NCBI GenBank assembly: GCA_022824805.1 | Contig: JAJDZE010000165.1 | Coordinates: 1-64,000 of the forward strand | Length of the DNA: 64,000 nucleotides | Reading direction: 5' to 3' | DNA from: Acidimicrobiia bacterium | Lineage (GTDB): Bacteria; Actinomycetota; Acidimicrobiia; Acidimicrobiales; Poriferisodalaceae | Part shown: piece by piece, positions 47,260-56,005 of the stretch | Layout of the letters: every line of letters starts with the position of its first letter | How positions within the stretch are numbered: position 1 is the first letter of the stretch | The notes under the pieces: generated by a model | What the model saw: the letters and a program-made list of their open reading frames with translations, nothing else | What the model was told of the DNA's origin: nothing | Databases searched by the model: none | Program-made: the position numbers and the translations under genes

Positions 47260-48669
47260 GTGCGGGGTGGACGGCTGTTCAGCATCGCAACCTGTGCTGC
47301 GGCCATCACTGCCGGGGCGCTGGCGGCGGGGTGTTCTGACATCGGGATCGGCGACGGCGACGGCCCTGCCGTCAGCGGCCTAGGCGACAAAGGCAGCACG
47401 GCGACCAGCGAGCCTGCGACCACCTTGCCGCTGACGCAGACTCCCGAGTACGTGGCGTCCAACACACCCTGCCCGGCCGGGCTTCCCGAACTCGGCGCCA
47501 TCCCGATCAGTGCTGTGCCCATCGACGACGGGACGCCGGGTCGCGCGGTGGCGCTCGCGCCATACATCGATCTGCCCGAAGCGACCGTGATGGTCTTCGA
47601 CAGCGACAGCGGGGATGTCCCCGACTCCAGCGTCAGCAGCCCAGGAGTCGGCAGATCGGGCGGCGGGTTCGTGGGCGATCGCCAGGGTCGCATCTGGCGA
47701 TTCGAGCCCAACCTCGCTGCGCAAGCCGGCCGCGACTTCGGTGCGGTCATCAGCGCGGAACCAGTTGCCGATTTCTCTTCGAACACGGCGGCCGAGCACG
47801 ACCAAGGCCTCGTGGGCATGACGCTGGGACCCGACGGGCGGCTGTGGATCAACCGCACCGACCGCCACGGGTCCAGCGTGCTCACCGTGCTCACGCCGAC
47901 TGCCGACCGCAGTGCTCTGCTGGGCACGTACGCCGATGTGCTGGAAGTGCCGCAGACCAACGCGCAGCACAACGGCGGCGACTTGCTGTTCGATGCGGAT
48001 GGGCTGCTCTACGTGTCGTTCGGTGACGGGGGCGGCCTCGGCGACCCGCGCCATCACGGCCAGAATCTCGCCACCCTCCTCGGAGCTGTGCTGCGGTTCG
48101 CCGTCGAGGGCGGCGGCAGCGCCGATCCCGGCGACTGGCGATTGATACCGGCGCCGGGCAACCCCGATCTCGGACCCGGCAGCGACCCGCACATCTGGGC
48201 CTACGGGGCGCGCAATCCGTTCCGCATGTCGCTCGACGGGGCGACCGGCACCTTGTGGGTCTCCGATGTCGGCCAGCAGTGCATGGAAGAGGTCACGGTG
48301 CTCGGCCTCGACGAGGGCGGCGCCAACTTGGGCTGGAATGCCTACGAAGGCAGCCGGCGCTTCGTGGGCGAAGAGCTCGCCAACCACCGGGTGCCGGATT
48401 TCGAGTACCGGCACGGTCGGGGCCTGTGTGCCGTCATCGGGGGCCACGTCTACCGGGGCAGCGAGCTGGAATGGCTGGCCGGCCGCTATGTCTTCGCGGA
48501 TCTGTGCGGGGGCGACATCTACGCGGCGGCGGTGGCGCCCGGCACGCAGCCCGACGAGGTCTGGCACCTCGGCGTGAGCACAGCGCGGCCGGTCGGGTTC
48601 GCAGTCGACGCAGAGGGCGAGCTCTACGTCATCGACATGGAAATCGGCGTGTGGCGCCTGACCGGGTGA
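47260..48669 (+). CDS. Glucose/sorbosone dehydrogenase-like (PQQ-type beta-propeller) lipoprotein
   Basis: About 469 residues from GTG 47260, which directly precedes a signal peptide ending in the lipobox LAAGCS; the open frame starts further upstream without a sensible signal. The body is a GSDH-type six-bladed propeller with HDQGLVGMTLGPDGRLW, SFGDGGGLGDPRHHG, WAYGARNPFRM and LGWNAYEGSRRF. Characterised members oxidise sugars with PQQ; some relatives have no enzymatic role. Exported and lipid-anchored. It is divergent from the ilvB leader, so the two promoters share a short region. Confidence 0.85.
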   Translation: MRGGRLFSIATCAAAITAGALAAGCSDIGIGDGDGPAVSGLGDKGSTATSEPATTLPLTQTPEYVASNTPCPAGLPELGAIPISAVPIDDGTPGRAVALAPYIDLPEATVMVFDSDSGDVPDSSVSSPGVGRSGGGFVGDRQGRIWRFEPNLAAQAGRDFGAVISAEPVADFSSNTAAEHDQGLVGMTLGPDGRLWINRTDRHGSSVLTVLTPTADRSALLGTYADVLEVPQTNAQHNGGDLLFDADGLLYVSFGDGGGLGDPRHHGQNLATLLGAVLRFAVEGGGSADPGDWRLIPAPGNPDLGPGSDPHIWAYGARNPFRMSLDGATGTLWVSDVGQQCMEEVTVLGLDEGGANLGWNAYEGSRRFVGEELANHRVPDFEYRHGRGLCAVIGGHVYRGSELEWLAGRYVFADLCGGDIYAAAVAPGTQPDEVWHLGVSTARPVGFAVDAEGELYVIDMEIGVWRLTG

Positions 48670-48688
48670 CGCACGCAGCACCTTCCGG

Positions 48689-50014
48689 GTGCGGGACGTA
48701 GCCGTGTTTCGACGCACGGTCTACGACCGTGAGATCCTGCTGCTCGCAGTGCCGGCGTTCGGCGCGCTGATCGCCGAGCCGCTGTATGTGCTCACCGACA
48801 GGGCGATCGTCGGGCGACTCGGCACGCCCGAACTCGCCGGTCTCGCCATCGCCTCGGCCATCCTGCTCAGTGCTCACGCAATTCTGATCTTCCTCGCCTA
48901 CGGCACGACCGGTCTCGTCGGCCGGCTGGTGGGGGCCGGATCGCTGCGTCGAGCAGCCGAACAGGGCATCGCCGGCATGTGGCTGTCGATCGGGTTGGGC
49001 GTGGTGTTCAGCTTGGGCATGTGGGCCGGCTCGAGCGCCCTCGTCGGCGTGTTCGACCCGACCCCTGACGTCGCTGATCACGCGCTCACGTACCTGAGGA
49101 TCAGCCTCATCGGCTTCACGGCGTTGCTGGCGGCCATGGCGGCCACGGGCTACCTGCGGGGCACCCAGGACACGGTCACCCCCCTCGTGATCGCCGTGGC
49201 TTCAGCGGCGGGGAATCTGGGTATCGAGCTCGTGCTGGTGTTCGAGCTCGACATGGGCATCGCCGGCGCGGCATGGTCGACGGTCATCGCCCAGTGGGGT
49301 GCCGCCGTGGCGTTCGCCATCGCCGTCCATCGCCACGTTCGGGCGGTTGGCGCGCGGCTGCGGCTGGTCGCTGCCGCGGCCTGGCGTTACGCCCGTGTCG
49401 GCGCCCAGATGTTCGTGCGCACGGCATCGCTGCGGGGCGCTTTCGTGCTGGCCGCAGTGTTCGCTGCCCGAATCGGCACCACCGAGGTGGCATCGCACGA
49501 GATCGGCGTGCAGATCTGGTCGTTCTTCTCGCTCGCCCTCGACGCAGTGGCGATTGCGGGCCAGGCCATGGTCGCAAAGGAACTCGGCGCCAGCCGACCC
49601 GACGTGGCTCGCGCGGCCAGCGTCCGCATGATCGGCATGAGCATCCAGCTCAGCGCAGTGTTCGGGCTGGCTCTCGTGCTGCTGCGCGGACCGCTGGCGT
49701 CAATCTTCAGCAACGACCCTGATGTCGTCGCGCTCAGCGGCTTCATCCTGCTGTTCGTGGCCGTCGCGCAGCCCATCAATGCCGCCGCCTTCGCCTTCGA
49801 CGGCATCTTCATCGGCGCCGGCGACTTGGGCTTTCTGGCACGGGCGATGGCCGGTGCAGCGGCGGGTTTCGCGATAGTCGGCGGCGCGGTGCGCATCTTC
49901 GATCTCGGCATCGGCTGGCTGTGGGTTGCGCTCACCCTGTTCATGTTCTTTCGCGCTGCGCCGCAGTGGATGCGCTTCCGCGGCGACGCCTGGCTCCGCA
50001 CCGGCGAGGACTGA
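48689..50014 (+). CDS. MATE-family multidrug/antimicrobial extrusion protein (DinF type)
   Basis: The 441-residue integral membrane protein with about twelve helices in two halves belongs to the MATE family. The first half has ILLLAVPAFGALIAEPLYVLTD and IVGRLGTPELAGLAIA typical of DinF-type members. The second has the VAKELGASRPDVARAASVRM loop. It probably exports cationic drugs or metabolites using an ion gradient. GTG 48689 lies 20 bases after the previous stop. It borders the defence island and converges on it. Confidence 0.9.
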   Translation: MRDVAVFRRTVYDREILLLAVPAFGALIAEPLYVLTDRAIVGRLGTPELAGLAIASAILLSAHAILIFLAYGTTGLVGRLVGAGSLRRAAEQGIAGMWLSIGLGVVFSLGMWAGSSALVGVFDPTPDVADHALTYLRISLIGFTALLAAMAATGYLRGTQDTVTPLVIAVASAAGNLGIELVLVFELDMGIAGAAWSTVIAQWGAAVAFAIAVHRHVRAVGARLRLVAAAAWRYARVGAQMFVRTASLRGAFVLAAVFAARIGTTEVASHEIGVQIWSFFSLALDAVAIAGQAMVAKELGASRPDVARAASVRMIGMSIQLSAVFGLALVLLRGPLASIFSNDPDVVALSGFILLFVAVAQPINAAAFAFDGIFIGAGDLGFLARAMAGAAAGFAIVGGAVRIFDLGIGWLWVALTLFMFFRAAPQWMRFRGDAWLRTGED

Positions 50015-50022
50015 GCGCCGCG

Positions 50023-51243
50023 CTACTTCCAGAGACACACTGTGAATCGGTGCTCTTCGTCGATCAGATCCGGCTCGGAGCCGTTGTGCGATGCCATGAC
50101 GGGCATGACCTTGTTACGTATCCCCATGCCGCGGGCATCGACGTAGCGGTAGTCGCGCATGAAGTTCACGAGTACTTGATTGCGCGCGTAGCGTGCGCCC
50201 GCCCGCATGCCGCTGACAGTCACTGTGTTCGGAAGCCGGCCAGGGCTCTGGACTTCGAGACGGTCAGAAAAAATGCTCAACATAGTGTCCGTGCCCAAGA
50301 TGCTGTAGTCGCGGTGAACCACGGAATTCACGAGAATCTCACGAAGTGCTGACTCCGGGTAGTCCCACCGCTGGACACTCTGGGCACCCTGCAGTGCTGC
50401 CGAGACCTCAGTGTTTCGTCGTACAAAGTCCCATGCGCGGTCGACGACGCCGGTCTCAACAAGTGTTCCGTCATCGCTCCGCAGAGGAACTAGCGCACCT
50501 GAGATCTTCTCGTCTGCTCGAACCGCGTAGTCAGGTGCGGGCCCGCTGTAGCACACTGCCCGAATTCCGGAATGAGGAAGAAACCGGCCGACACGTAGCC
50601 CGAAAAGCAGCATGCCGTCGACAGTCGCGAGGATCTGCCCGTGTGACTCAGTGGCCAACTCAAGGTTGCAAAGCAATTGTGCCCACGGCTCTGAGCCGGG
50701 TACCGGATAGTCACTATCGGACAGAACACGAACGAAGTAGTCCCGCAGCCGTCGAGTGTCGAGATCTTCGAGCGAGGTTCCTGGTACCGGCTTCAGGCCG
50801 TACCGCAAACCACCGGACTGCTGGTACAAGCGCTGTTCTTCTTCTCGCGTCGCGTCGCGCGTTGTCGTTCCGACACGAACCTTGGTAACCCAATGGGAGC
50901 CTTGTTTGGCCTTGTATGGCTTGTCGGGCGCATTGGCTGGCACGGTCATGATGCCCACGGCGACGCCGCTCTGGGACTCCACAACTTCCCAGGCCGGAAT
51001 GATCGAGGGTTGAAGATGATCGCGTGCCACCTGCATGACCCACTCTTCTGCCTTGTCGGTCGCGCGAGACAGTCCTGAGATTGAACTGTCGTCCTCTATC
51101 CCCAGAAGAACATAGCCACCATCGAGATTCAGGAGTCCCGCGAGCCTTGAGGCCATTCGCTCAGGCGGGATGTCGTCGCGCTTGAACTCGACACGTGAGT
51201 TCTCACCGCCCGCAACCAGCTGTAGCAAGTCAGTCCGGTTCAT
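50023..51243 (-). CDS. AlbA_2/Schlafen-type DNA-binding domain protein
   Basis: About 406 residues from ATG 51243 (an in-frame GTG at 51252 abuts the preceding stop). The N-terminal AlbA_2 domain contains SRVEFKRDDIPPERMASRLAG and GGYVLLGIEDD. The C-terminal half carries the helicase/HATPase-associated pattern PESALREILVNSVVHRDYS and ends in a possible winged helix. These proteins are often annotated as transcriptional regulators or ATP-dependent DNA helicase-related; several occur in defence loci. It follows the PHP-ATPase gene with no gap, so they form one transcription unit. Confidence 0.82.
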   Translation of the reverse strand: MNRTDLLQLVAGGENSRVEFKRDDIPPERMASRLAGLLNLDGGYVLLGIEDDSSISGLSRATDKAEEWVMQVARDHLQPSIIPAWEVVESQSGVAVGIMTVPANAPDKPYKAKQGSHWVTKVRVGTTTRDATREEEQRLYQQSGGLRYGLKPVPGTSLEDLDTRRLRDYFVRVLSDSDYPVPGSEPWAQLLCNLELATESHGQILATVDGMLLFGLRVGRFLPHSGIRAVCYSGPAPDYAVRADEKISGALVPLRSDDGTLVETGVVDRAWDFVRRNTEVSAALQGAQSVQRWDYPESALREILVNSVVHRDYSILGTDTMLSIFSDRLEVQSPGRLPNTVTVSGMRAGARYARNQVLVNFMRDYRYVDARGMGIRNKVMPVMASHNGSEPDLIDEEHRFTVCLWK

Positions 51244-51252
51244 GATCCACAC

Positions 51253-53970
51253 TCAAAAGCCGTACTTGCGACGACGGCGCTCGAAGGCGTCCTTGCCTCC
51301 CTCAAGGACCTCCTCAACCAGCGCCCGAACCGGCAGAGAGTCAATGGATCCCATGTGATCGGGGTCGATGAAGGCGTGACCAACATCTTCCGCCTCATCG
51401 GCCTCTCCAGTTGCATCGAGGCCCAGAATGAGTTCTGCGTCGCCGAGCACTGGGATATTCGCATTGTGAGTGGAGAAGACGAATTGGCGCCGTCGCTTGC
51501 TCTCTCGCATTTTTTCGACGATCACCTCGCTGATGAAGCGGTTGTCGAGGTCATCCTCGGGCTGATCGATAATCAGCGGGGCATCGGAATCCAGCAGCAA
51601 CAACAGCAGGACTGCAGTGGCCTTTTGACCTTTCGACAGCTGATCAAGCGATTGCCAGACATCGTCTCGCTGATCACCGGACGTGTTCAGAAAGAGATCC
51701 GTCGTCGGCGGTAACTCGAGTTCCTCAATTTTCATGAGGGTGCTCTCGCCAGCGCCGGCCAAGTTCTCGGCTTGCGTCTTCGTTAGGCCATAGCGCTTGA
51801 CCAATTCTGCAGCGCCATTTCGGCAGCGCAAAACGAAGTCAGGCAACGACAACTGATCCATTGACTCAAGCTGCCTGATCGCCTCCGTCAATCGGCCACC
51901 GACCTCATCCCTGAGCAGATCCGCCAGAGGACCTCGGTCACCCGCCGCCCTGACCTCTACTTTGACGTAGCCGCGCAGCTTCTTGTTCACGCGCTTTGCC
52001 GCACGGGACAACTCACGGAACTGGCTGGCCTTAACGCCTTCCCACTCGTCGAGCAGGTTGCGCCGACGTTGACGCGCTTCAGTATGCAACTTCGATAGGG
52101 CAGCCTGCCGATCCTCGAGTGGTCGCAGGCCTTCGATGTTGCCCCGCAGCCGGATGAACTCTTCGCCGTCGATCGCGGACTTTTGCAGGTCGCGCAATAT
52201 CGCCTGATACTCCGCATCTATCACGGACTTGTGCTCCAACCAACTCGACGAGATCGCCGCGATGCGGCTGTCCGCTGTAGTCAGGGCACTCTCGATGCAG
52301 CGGGTCGCATCTTCGAGAGCATCGCTCAGCTCCTGCAACACCTCGTTGGCGCCATCGAGAATCGAACCACCGGGCAGATCAGCCAACGCTTTCTTAGAGA
52401 GGAAGGCACGGTCCAACGGAAGTTCTTGACGTAGTGTCTCCACTGAATCGCGCAGTGGTTGCAGACGCTCTGGTATTGACTCAACTATCTGTGACTCTCG
52501 AACCAGCAGACTCTGGTCGCGAAGGCGTTCTTCGAGACCAGCCTCTTGAAAGCGCTCCAGCGTCTCTTGGAGCTGAGGTAGTGCCGCTAGGCGTTCTTGG
52601 ATCTCTTCGATGTCGGCCTGCGTGTCGAGCAGGGACTTACGGGAGGACTGAAGCTCGCGCAGAATGTCCGTCTTGTGTGCGTCCGCATCAGCATCGGTGC
52701 GCACGAAGCGGTGAAGAAGACGCGTCAGCTTGGGACGGCTCCGGGTGAGCTCGGATATCTCGTGCTGCCCATAGACCTCAGCACGAGGCAAAACGTCTAC
52801 GGGGAGAAGGTTCGAAACCTCCCCGAGCTCATTCCGAACAACGGCGGGATTGGGCACTGTTCGTTCAATGCGGTAGCTGCGCTCGGCAGGGTGCAACGAA
52901 CGCACCACGAGAGTGACCTTGGTACCACTCCGGAGAACCTGGCGCACAATGTCGCGATGCGCATTGCGCGCCTCATCACCCACCGGCTCCAGATCCAGCA
53001 CGTAGCGGATGCTCTCGATCACTGTGGACTTGCCGGTGCCCCGTCCCCCGATGAGGACATTGAGATTCGGGTTGAAGTGAATGGCACCGCCATCCAGGAA
53101 CCCTCCCCCCTCCCAAGTGATGGCCACCAACTCCGAATGCTCTTCTGGTTGCTCATCCGTGTTAAGGCGAATCCGCGAGTCAGGGTCGAGAAAAGCCTGG
53201 CGAAGACCCTCCACCCCTGGCCGACCGGAGAACTTGATCAGAGTCGTAGTGCCCGGGTCGTTCAGGTCCTCGATGCGGGCGACACCCTTCGCGTTGACTA
53301 CGGCGATCGCTTGTTGCTTGCCTGCCATGTAGGCCCGTTGGTATTCCGGCACATGGTTTCGAACGATCGCGCGTGGCCCTTCTTGGAGTTCATCAATGGA
53401 TGATGGAATCTGTATCGCAAGCAGATGCTCGTTTCTCCACGCCAATGCTCGGGCGTTCTTTTGGAGCGCCTGAAAGAGACCCTTCGAGCCGATGGCATGC
53501 GCCGCCACAGCGATTCCACCTTGGCTCGGCACTGTGGCCAGGATTGCTGCAAAGTCCTTGCTGCACGGCTCGCTCGAAGGCTCCGTTTCGCGTATGCCGA
53601 ACTCGCCCAAGAAGCGTTCAAGTTGGGCAGCGTCCGTGTCTGCGTCATAGATGCAAAGGACGTGGATGCCGTCTGTCGACTCGATCTCGAATCCGGGGAG
53701 CACTGTCAGGCCGGATCCAACGGCAGCTGCTTGGAATGTTGCTACATCTCGGACACTGTTGTGATCTGTAATTGCGATCACGTCAATCTCAAGCTCGATT
53801 GCGCTGGCGATGAGCTTCGACGCATAGCTCGCTGAGTCGCCGTCGCTAGGTGCGCTGCGGTAGCTCGCGCCGTAGTGGTGCGGGTTTACCTGCAGCGCGC
53901 ATCGGATGAACTGAGCGCCGCTCGGCAGCTCGCTCGCAGCGGCAATTTCGTCGGTAGCGATGTCAACCAT
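51253..53970 (-). CDS. PHP-domain plus SMC-like ATPase (Ppl/TrlF-like)
   Basis: The 905-residue protein starts at ATG 53970 behind GAGGA. The N-terminal PHP phosphoesterase domain (to about residue 280) has the metal motifs QVNPHHY, AITDHNSV, PGFEIES and VAAHAIGSKGL. An SMC/RecF-type ATPase follows, with Walker A IGGRGTGKSTVIES near residue 308, a long coiled coil about residues 450-690, signature LSKGQKATAVLLLLL and Walker B LIIDQPEDDLDN. The domain order matches the single-gene Ppl anti-phage system and TrlF ATPases. It may cleave nucleic acid or nucleotides on sensing infection (inference). Confidence 0.87.
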   Translation of the reverse strand: MVDIATDEIAAASELPSGAQFIRCALQVNPHHYGASYRSAPSDGDSASYASKLIASAIELEIDVIAITDHNSVRDVATFQAAAVGSGLTVLPGFEIESTDGIHVLCIYDADTDAAQLERFLGEFGIRETEPSSEPCSKDFAAILATVPSQGGIAVAAHAIGSKGLFQALQKNARALAWRNEHLLAIQIPSSIDELQEGPRAIVRNHVPEYQRAYMAGKQQAIAVVNAKGVARIEDLNDPGTTTLIKFSGRPGVEGLRQAFLDPDSRIRLNTDEQPEEHSELVAITWEGGGFLDGGAIHFNPNLNVLIGGRGTGKSTVIESIRYVLDLEPVGDEARNAHRDIVRQVLRSGTKVTLVVRSLHPAERSYRIERTVPNPAVVRNELGEVSNLLPVDVLPRAEVYGQHEISELTRSRPKLTRLLHRFVRTDADADAHKTDILRELQSSRKSLLDTQADIEEIQERLAALPQLQETLERFQEAGLEERLRDQSLLVRESQIVESIPERLQPLRDSVETLRQELPLDRAFLSKKALADLPGGSILDGANEVLQELSDALEDATRCIESALTTADSRIAAISSSWLEHKSVIDAEYQAILRDLQKSAIDGEEFIRLRGNIEGLRPLEDRQAALSKLHTEARQRRRNLLDEWEGVKASQFRELSRAAKRVNKKLRGYVKVEVRAAGDRGPLADLLRDEVGGRLTEAIRQLESMDQLSLPDFVLRCRNGAAELVKRYGLTKTQAENLAGAGESTLMKIEELELPPTTDLFLNTSGDQRDDVWQSLDQLSKGQKATAVLLLLLLDSDAPLIIDQPEDDLDNRFISEVIVEKMRESKRRRQFVFSTHNANIPVLGDAELILGLDATGEADEAEDVGHAFIDPDHMGSIDSLPVRALVEEVLEGGKDAFERRRRKYGF

Positions 53971-54394
53971 TTGTGTCCTCAGGTCACCGAGACTCCGCTG
54001 GCGAAGACTGCGCGCGAGGATACGACCGCCGTGGACAACTCGACGGCCCACCGCTCGCGCACGAACCAAGCATGGCACCGCTGCGCGAGCATCTGTGTGC
54101 CAGCTTGGCCGCGGGCGGCATCCACCACCGCTCCCATGGAGAGGCCAGCGGCACTGGGTACGCCGGAGCAGAGTGTCGTCCGGGAATCGGGGTTGTCAGC
54201 GACCGAGCGATCGGCCGGTGCCTCAAGTTCACAGCTGCCTATGGCCTCGTAGCCCATCTCGGCCAAGGAGGCGGTGTTCCTCGGCAGCCTGCGACTACGC
54301 CCGCATCGAGGTCGCCCATTCGTGAACGCTAGCTGTCTGCACCTATCTGGGCTAGACACAGGCCAGCCTGCAGGGCGCGGAAGGAGGAGGACAC
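53971..54394. other. Intergenic region between the two defence modules
   Basis: This 424-base gap separates the divergent PHP-ATPase and McrB-like genes. About half of it (54079-54284) is a decayed gatB 3' end described separately. A minus-strand open frame covers it but has no family similarity outside the gatB remnant and overlaps the McrB-like coding start, so I do not call it a gene. The right end holds the strong ribosome site of the McrB-like gene. Confidence 0.65.
54079..54284 (-). pseudogene. Remnant of the 3' end of gatB
   Basis: Translated on the minus strand, this piece aligns with the C-terminal GatB/YqeY-type domain of the intact GatB at 58695-60176. AEMGYEAIGSCELEA matches AELGFEAMADDELEA, VADNPD matches IADNPE, MGAVVDAARGQA matches VGAVMKATRGQA, and TQMLAQR matches TQILVQR. 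By eye about half of the 62 aligned residues are identical, with one four-residue gap. The rest of gatB is absent and no stop occurs where GatB ends. It has the same orientation as the intact gene 4.6 kb away. Confidence 0.8.
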
Positions 54395-56005
54395 TTGCAC
54401 ATCGGTCAAGCTGCCATGACTGCTGCTCTCGAAGACCTGCGGGAACTCGGGTGGAGCACAAAATTCGTCTCGCTGTACGAGTCGTTCCTCGTGGCGAAGT
54501 GGTTCGAGCGCCACGGCCGGTACTCGGGCCAGCCGACAATCGACGATGCCAACCGAGCCGTGACGGAACTGTTCGTCTTCGATCCCGACCATGAGAACGG
54601 GCGGCTGAGCGCCTTCCGGTACGACTGGAAGGTCACGGCTGCATCCGGACGCAAGACTGTCTGGAACAACACCACTCGCGCCCCGAAAGTTGCCACCTCG
54701 ATATTTCGTGGCGACGACATCCGCATGGGCCTCCGCCCAGAAGCGGCGGCTGTCGTACAACAGCACCTCGACGGCTTGGACTTGCCGAGCATTCAGGCGC
54801 TGGCCTGTCTCGTTCTCAGAGATCAGGATTTTCCTCCGAACGCGCGGTGGGACGATGCAGTGGGCCGTCTTCATGCCGCTCTCGACATCACGGAGGCGGA
54901 ACTCGCACGGATCACGGCGCCACGCACGCTGGGTCCCGCCTTGCTGACGGATCCAGAGTGGTCGATGACGGGACTGCCCGAGCACTTGGCCCCGCCTGCG
55001 CTTGTAGCAGCTGCGCCACCATCAAAGGGAGGTGCGGTCGGAAGCGACGTGATCGTCAGTTCCCGGACAGAACGGATGCTTCGAAGGGCTGTGACGAACT
55101 TCACGTCGATCTTGCTGGTCGGCCCACCTGGGACAGGCAAGGGTCAACTGGTGCGGTGGATCGCCGAGGAGGTCCGCGACAACCCGGTGAACTTCGGGTT
55201 TCCCGAAGGGACCGATCCCAATCCGATGTGGAGGACGCCTGATGAGAGCTGGTCGGCGTTTGAGGTGATCGGGGGTCTCGCACCGAGAGAGGGCGAGCTG
55301 GCATGGTCGAACGGGATCCTCCTGAACAGCCTGGCGGAGCAGCGCTGGATTGTCCTCGACGAGACGAACCGTGCCGATATGGACAAGATCATGGGGCCAT
55401 CGCTCACGTGGCTCGCAGGGCAGGACGTGGAGGTCGGTCGGACGGCAGCGCACGATGGGCATCCAGTCATGCTCGGCTGGAGTCACGAAGCCGCAAGTGC
55501 TGCGACGGACCCATCCGGCGTCGGGCAGCCAACCACTTTCGTCGCTGGCACCAATTGGCGGCTGCTCGGCACCTACAACCCTCAGGACGCGCAGCGCGTC
55601 TTCCGTTTCGGTCAGGCGCTGTCGCGTCGGTTCACCACAGTGCCGGTTCCAGCCCTGAGCCCAGGCGAGTTCGAGTCGCTGCTCAACTCCCGGTGCCCGG
55701 CGATGGACGACGACGCCAAGGCGTCGATCGTCGGCCTGTACTCGGCCCACTACGCCAGCGTTGAGACGGTCTTGGGTCCTGCCGTGTTTCTTCGGGCGGG
55801 GGCATACCTCGATCATGCCGAACAGCCAGAGAGCACAGAAGAACTCGTCGCTGAGGCCTACGTACTGTCACTCGGGAAATACCTCAGCTCGTTCGATGAC
55901 CATGTCTTCGAGAGCCTCGGCCGCCGCGTCGTGGAGGACGAGGACGCAGCGCTCAGCGAAACGCAATGGACTTGGGTGGCCCAGCAGAGGGAGATTCTGG
56001 GTTGA
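54395..56005 (+). CDS. McrB-like AAA+ ATPase
   Basis: The 536-residue protein starts at TTG 54395, supported by a strong GGAGGAGG site five bases upstream. Residues 1-220 form an N-terminal region of unknown fold, possibly the target-sensing part. The AAA+ domain has Walker A LVGPPGTGKGQLV near residue 243, Walker B WIVLDETNRADMDKIMG near residue 318 and GTYNPQDAQRVFRFGQALSRR near residue 395, as in MoxR/McrB ATPases. It overlaps the nuclease gene by four bases, as mcrB and mcrC are coupled. Nucleotide preference (GTP or ATP) cannot be read. Confidence 0.82.
   Translation: MHIGQAAMTAALEDLRELGWSTKFVSLYESFLVAKWFERHGRYSGQPTIDDANRAVTELFVFDPDHENGRLSAFRYDWKVTAASGRKTVWNNTTRAPKVATSIFRGDDIRMGLRPEAAAVVQQHLDGLDLPSIQALACLVLRDQDFPPNARWDDAVGRLHAALDITEAELARITAPRTLGPALLTDPEWSMTGLPEHLAPPALVAAAPPSKGGAVGSDVIVSSRTERMLRRAVTNFTSILLVGPPGTGKGQLVRWIAEEVRDNPVNFGFPEGTDPNPMWRTPDESWSAFEVIGGLAPREGELAWSNGILLNSLAEQRWIVLDETNRADMDKIMGPSLTWLAGQDVEVGRTAAHDGHPVMLGWSHEAASAATDPSGVGQPTTFVAGTNWRLLGTYNPQDAQRVFRFGQALSRRFTTVPVPALSPGEFESLLNSRCPAMDDDAKASIVGLYSAHYASVETVLGPAVFLRAGAYLDHAEQPESTEELVAEAYVLSLGKYLSSFDDHVFESLGRRVVEDEDAALSETQWTWVAQQREILG

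Noticed and set aside
53979-54539. Minus-strand open frame across the gap between the defence modules, as a gene
   Set aside because: Only its middle part matches the GatB C-terminus; it overlaps the McrB-like coding start and has no sensible ribosome site, so it is better seen as a gatB remnant in an open frame.
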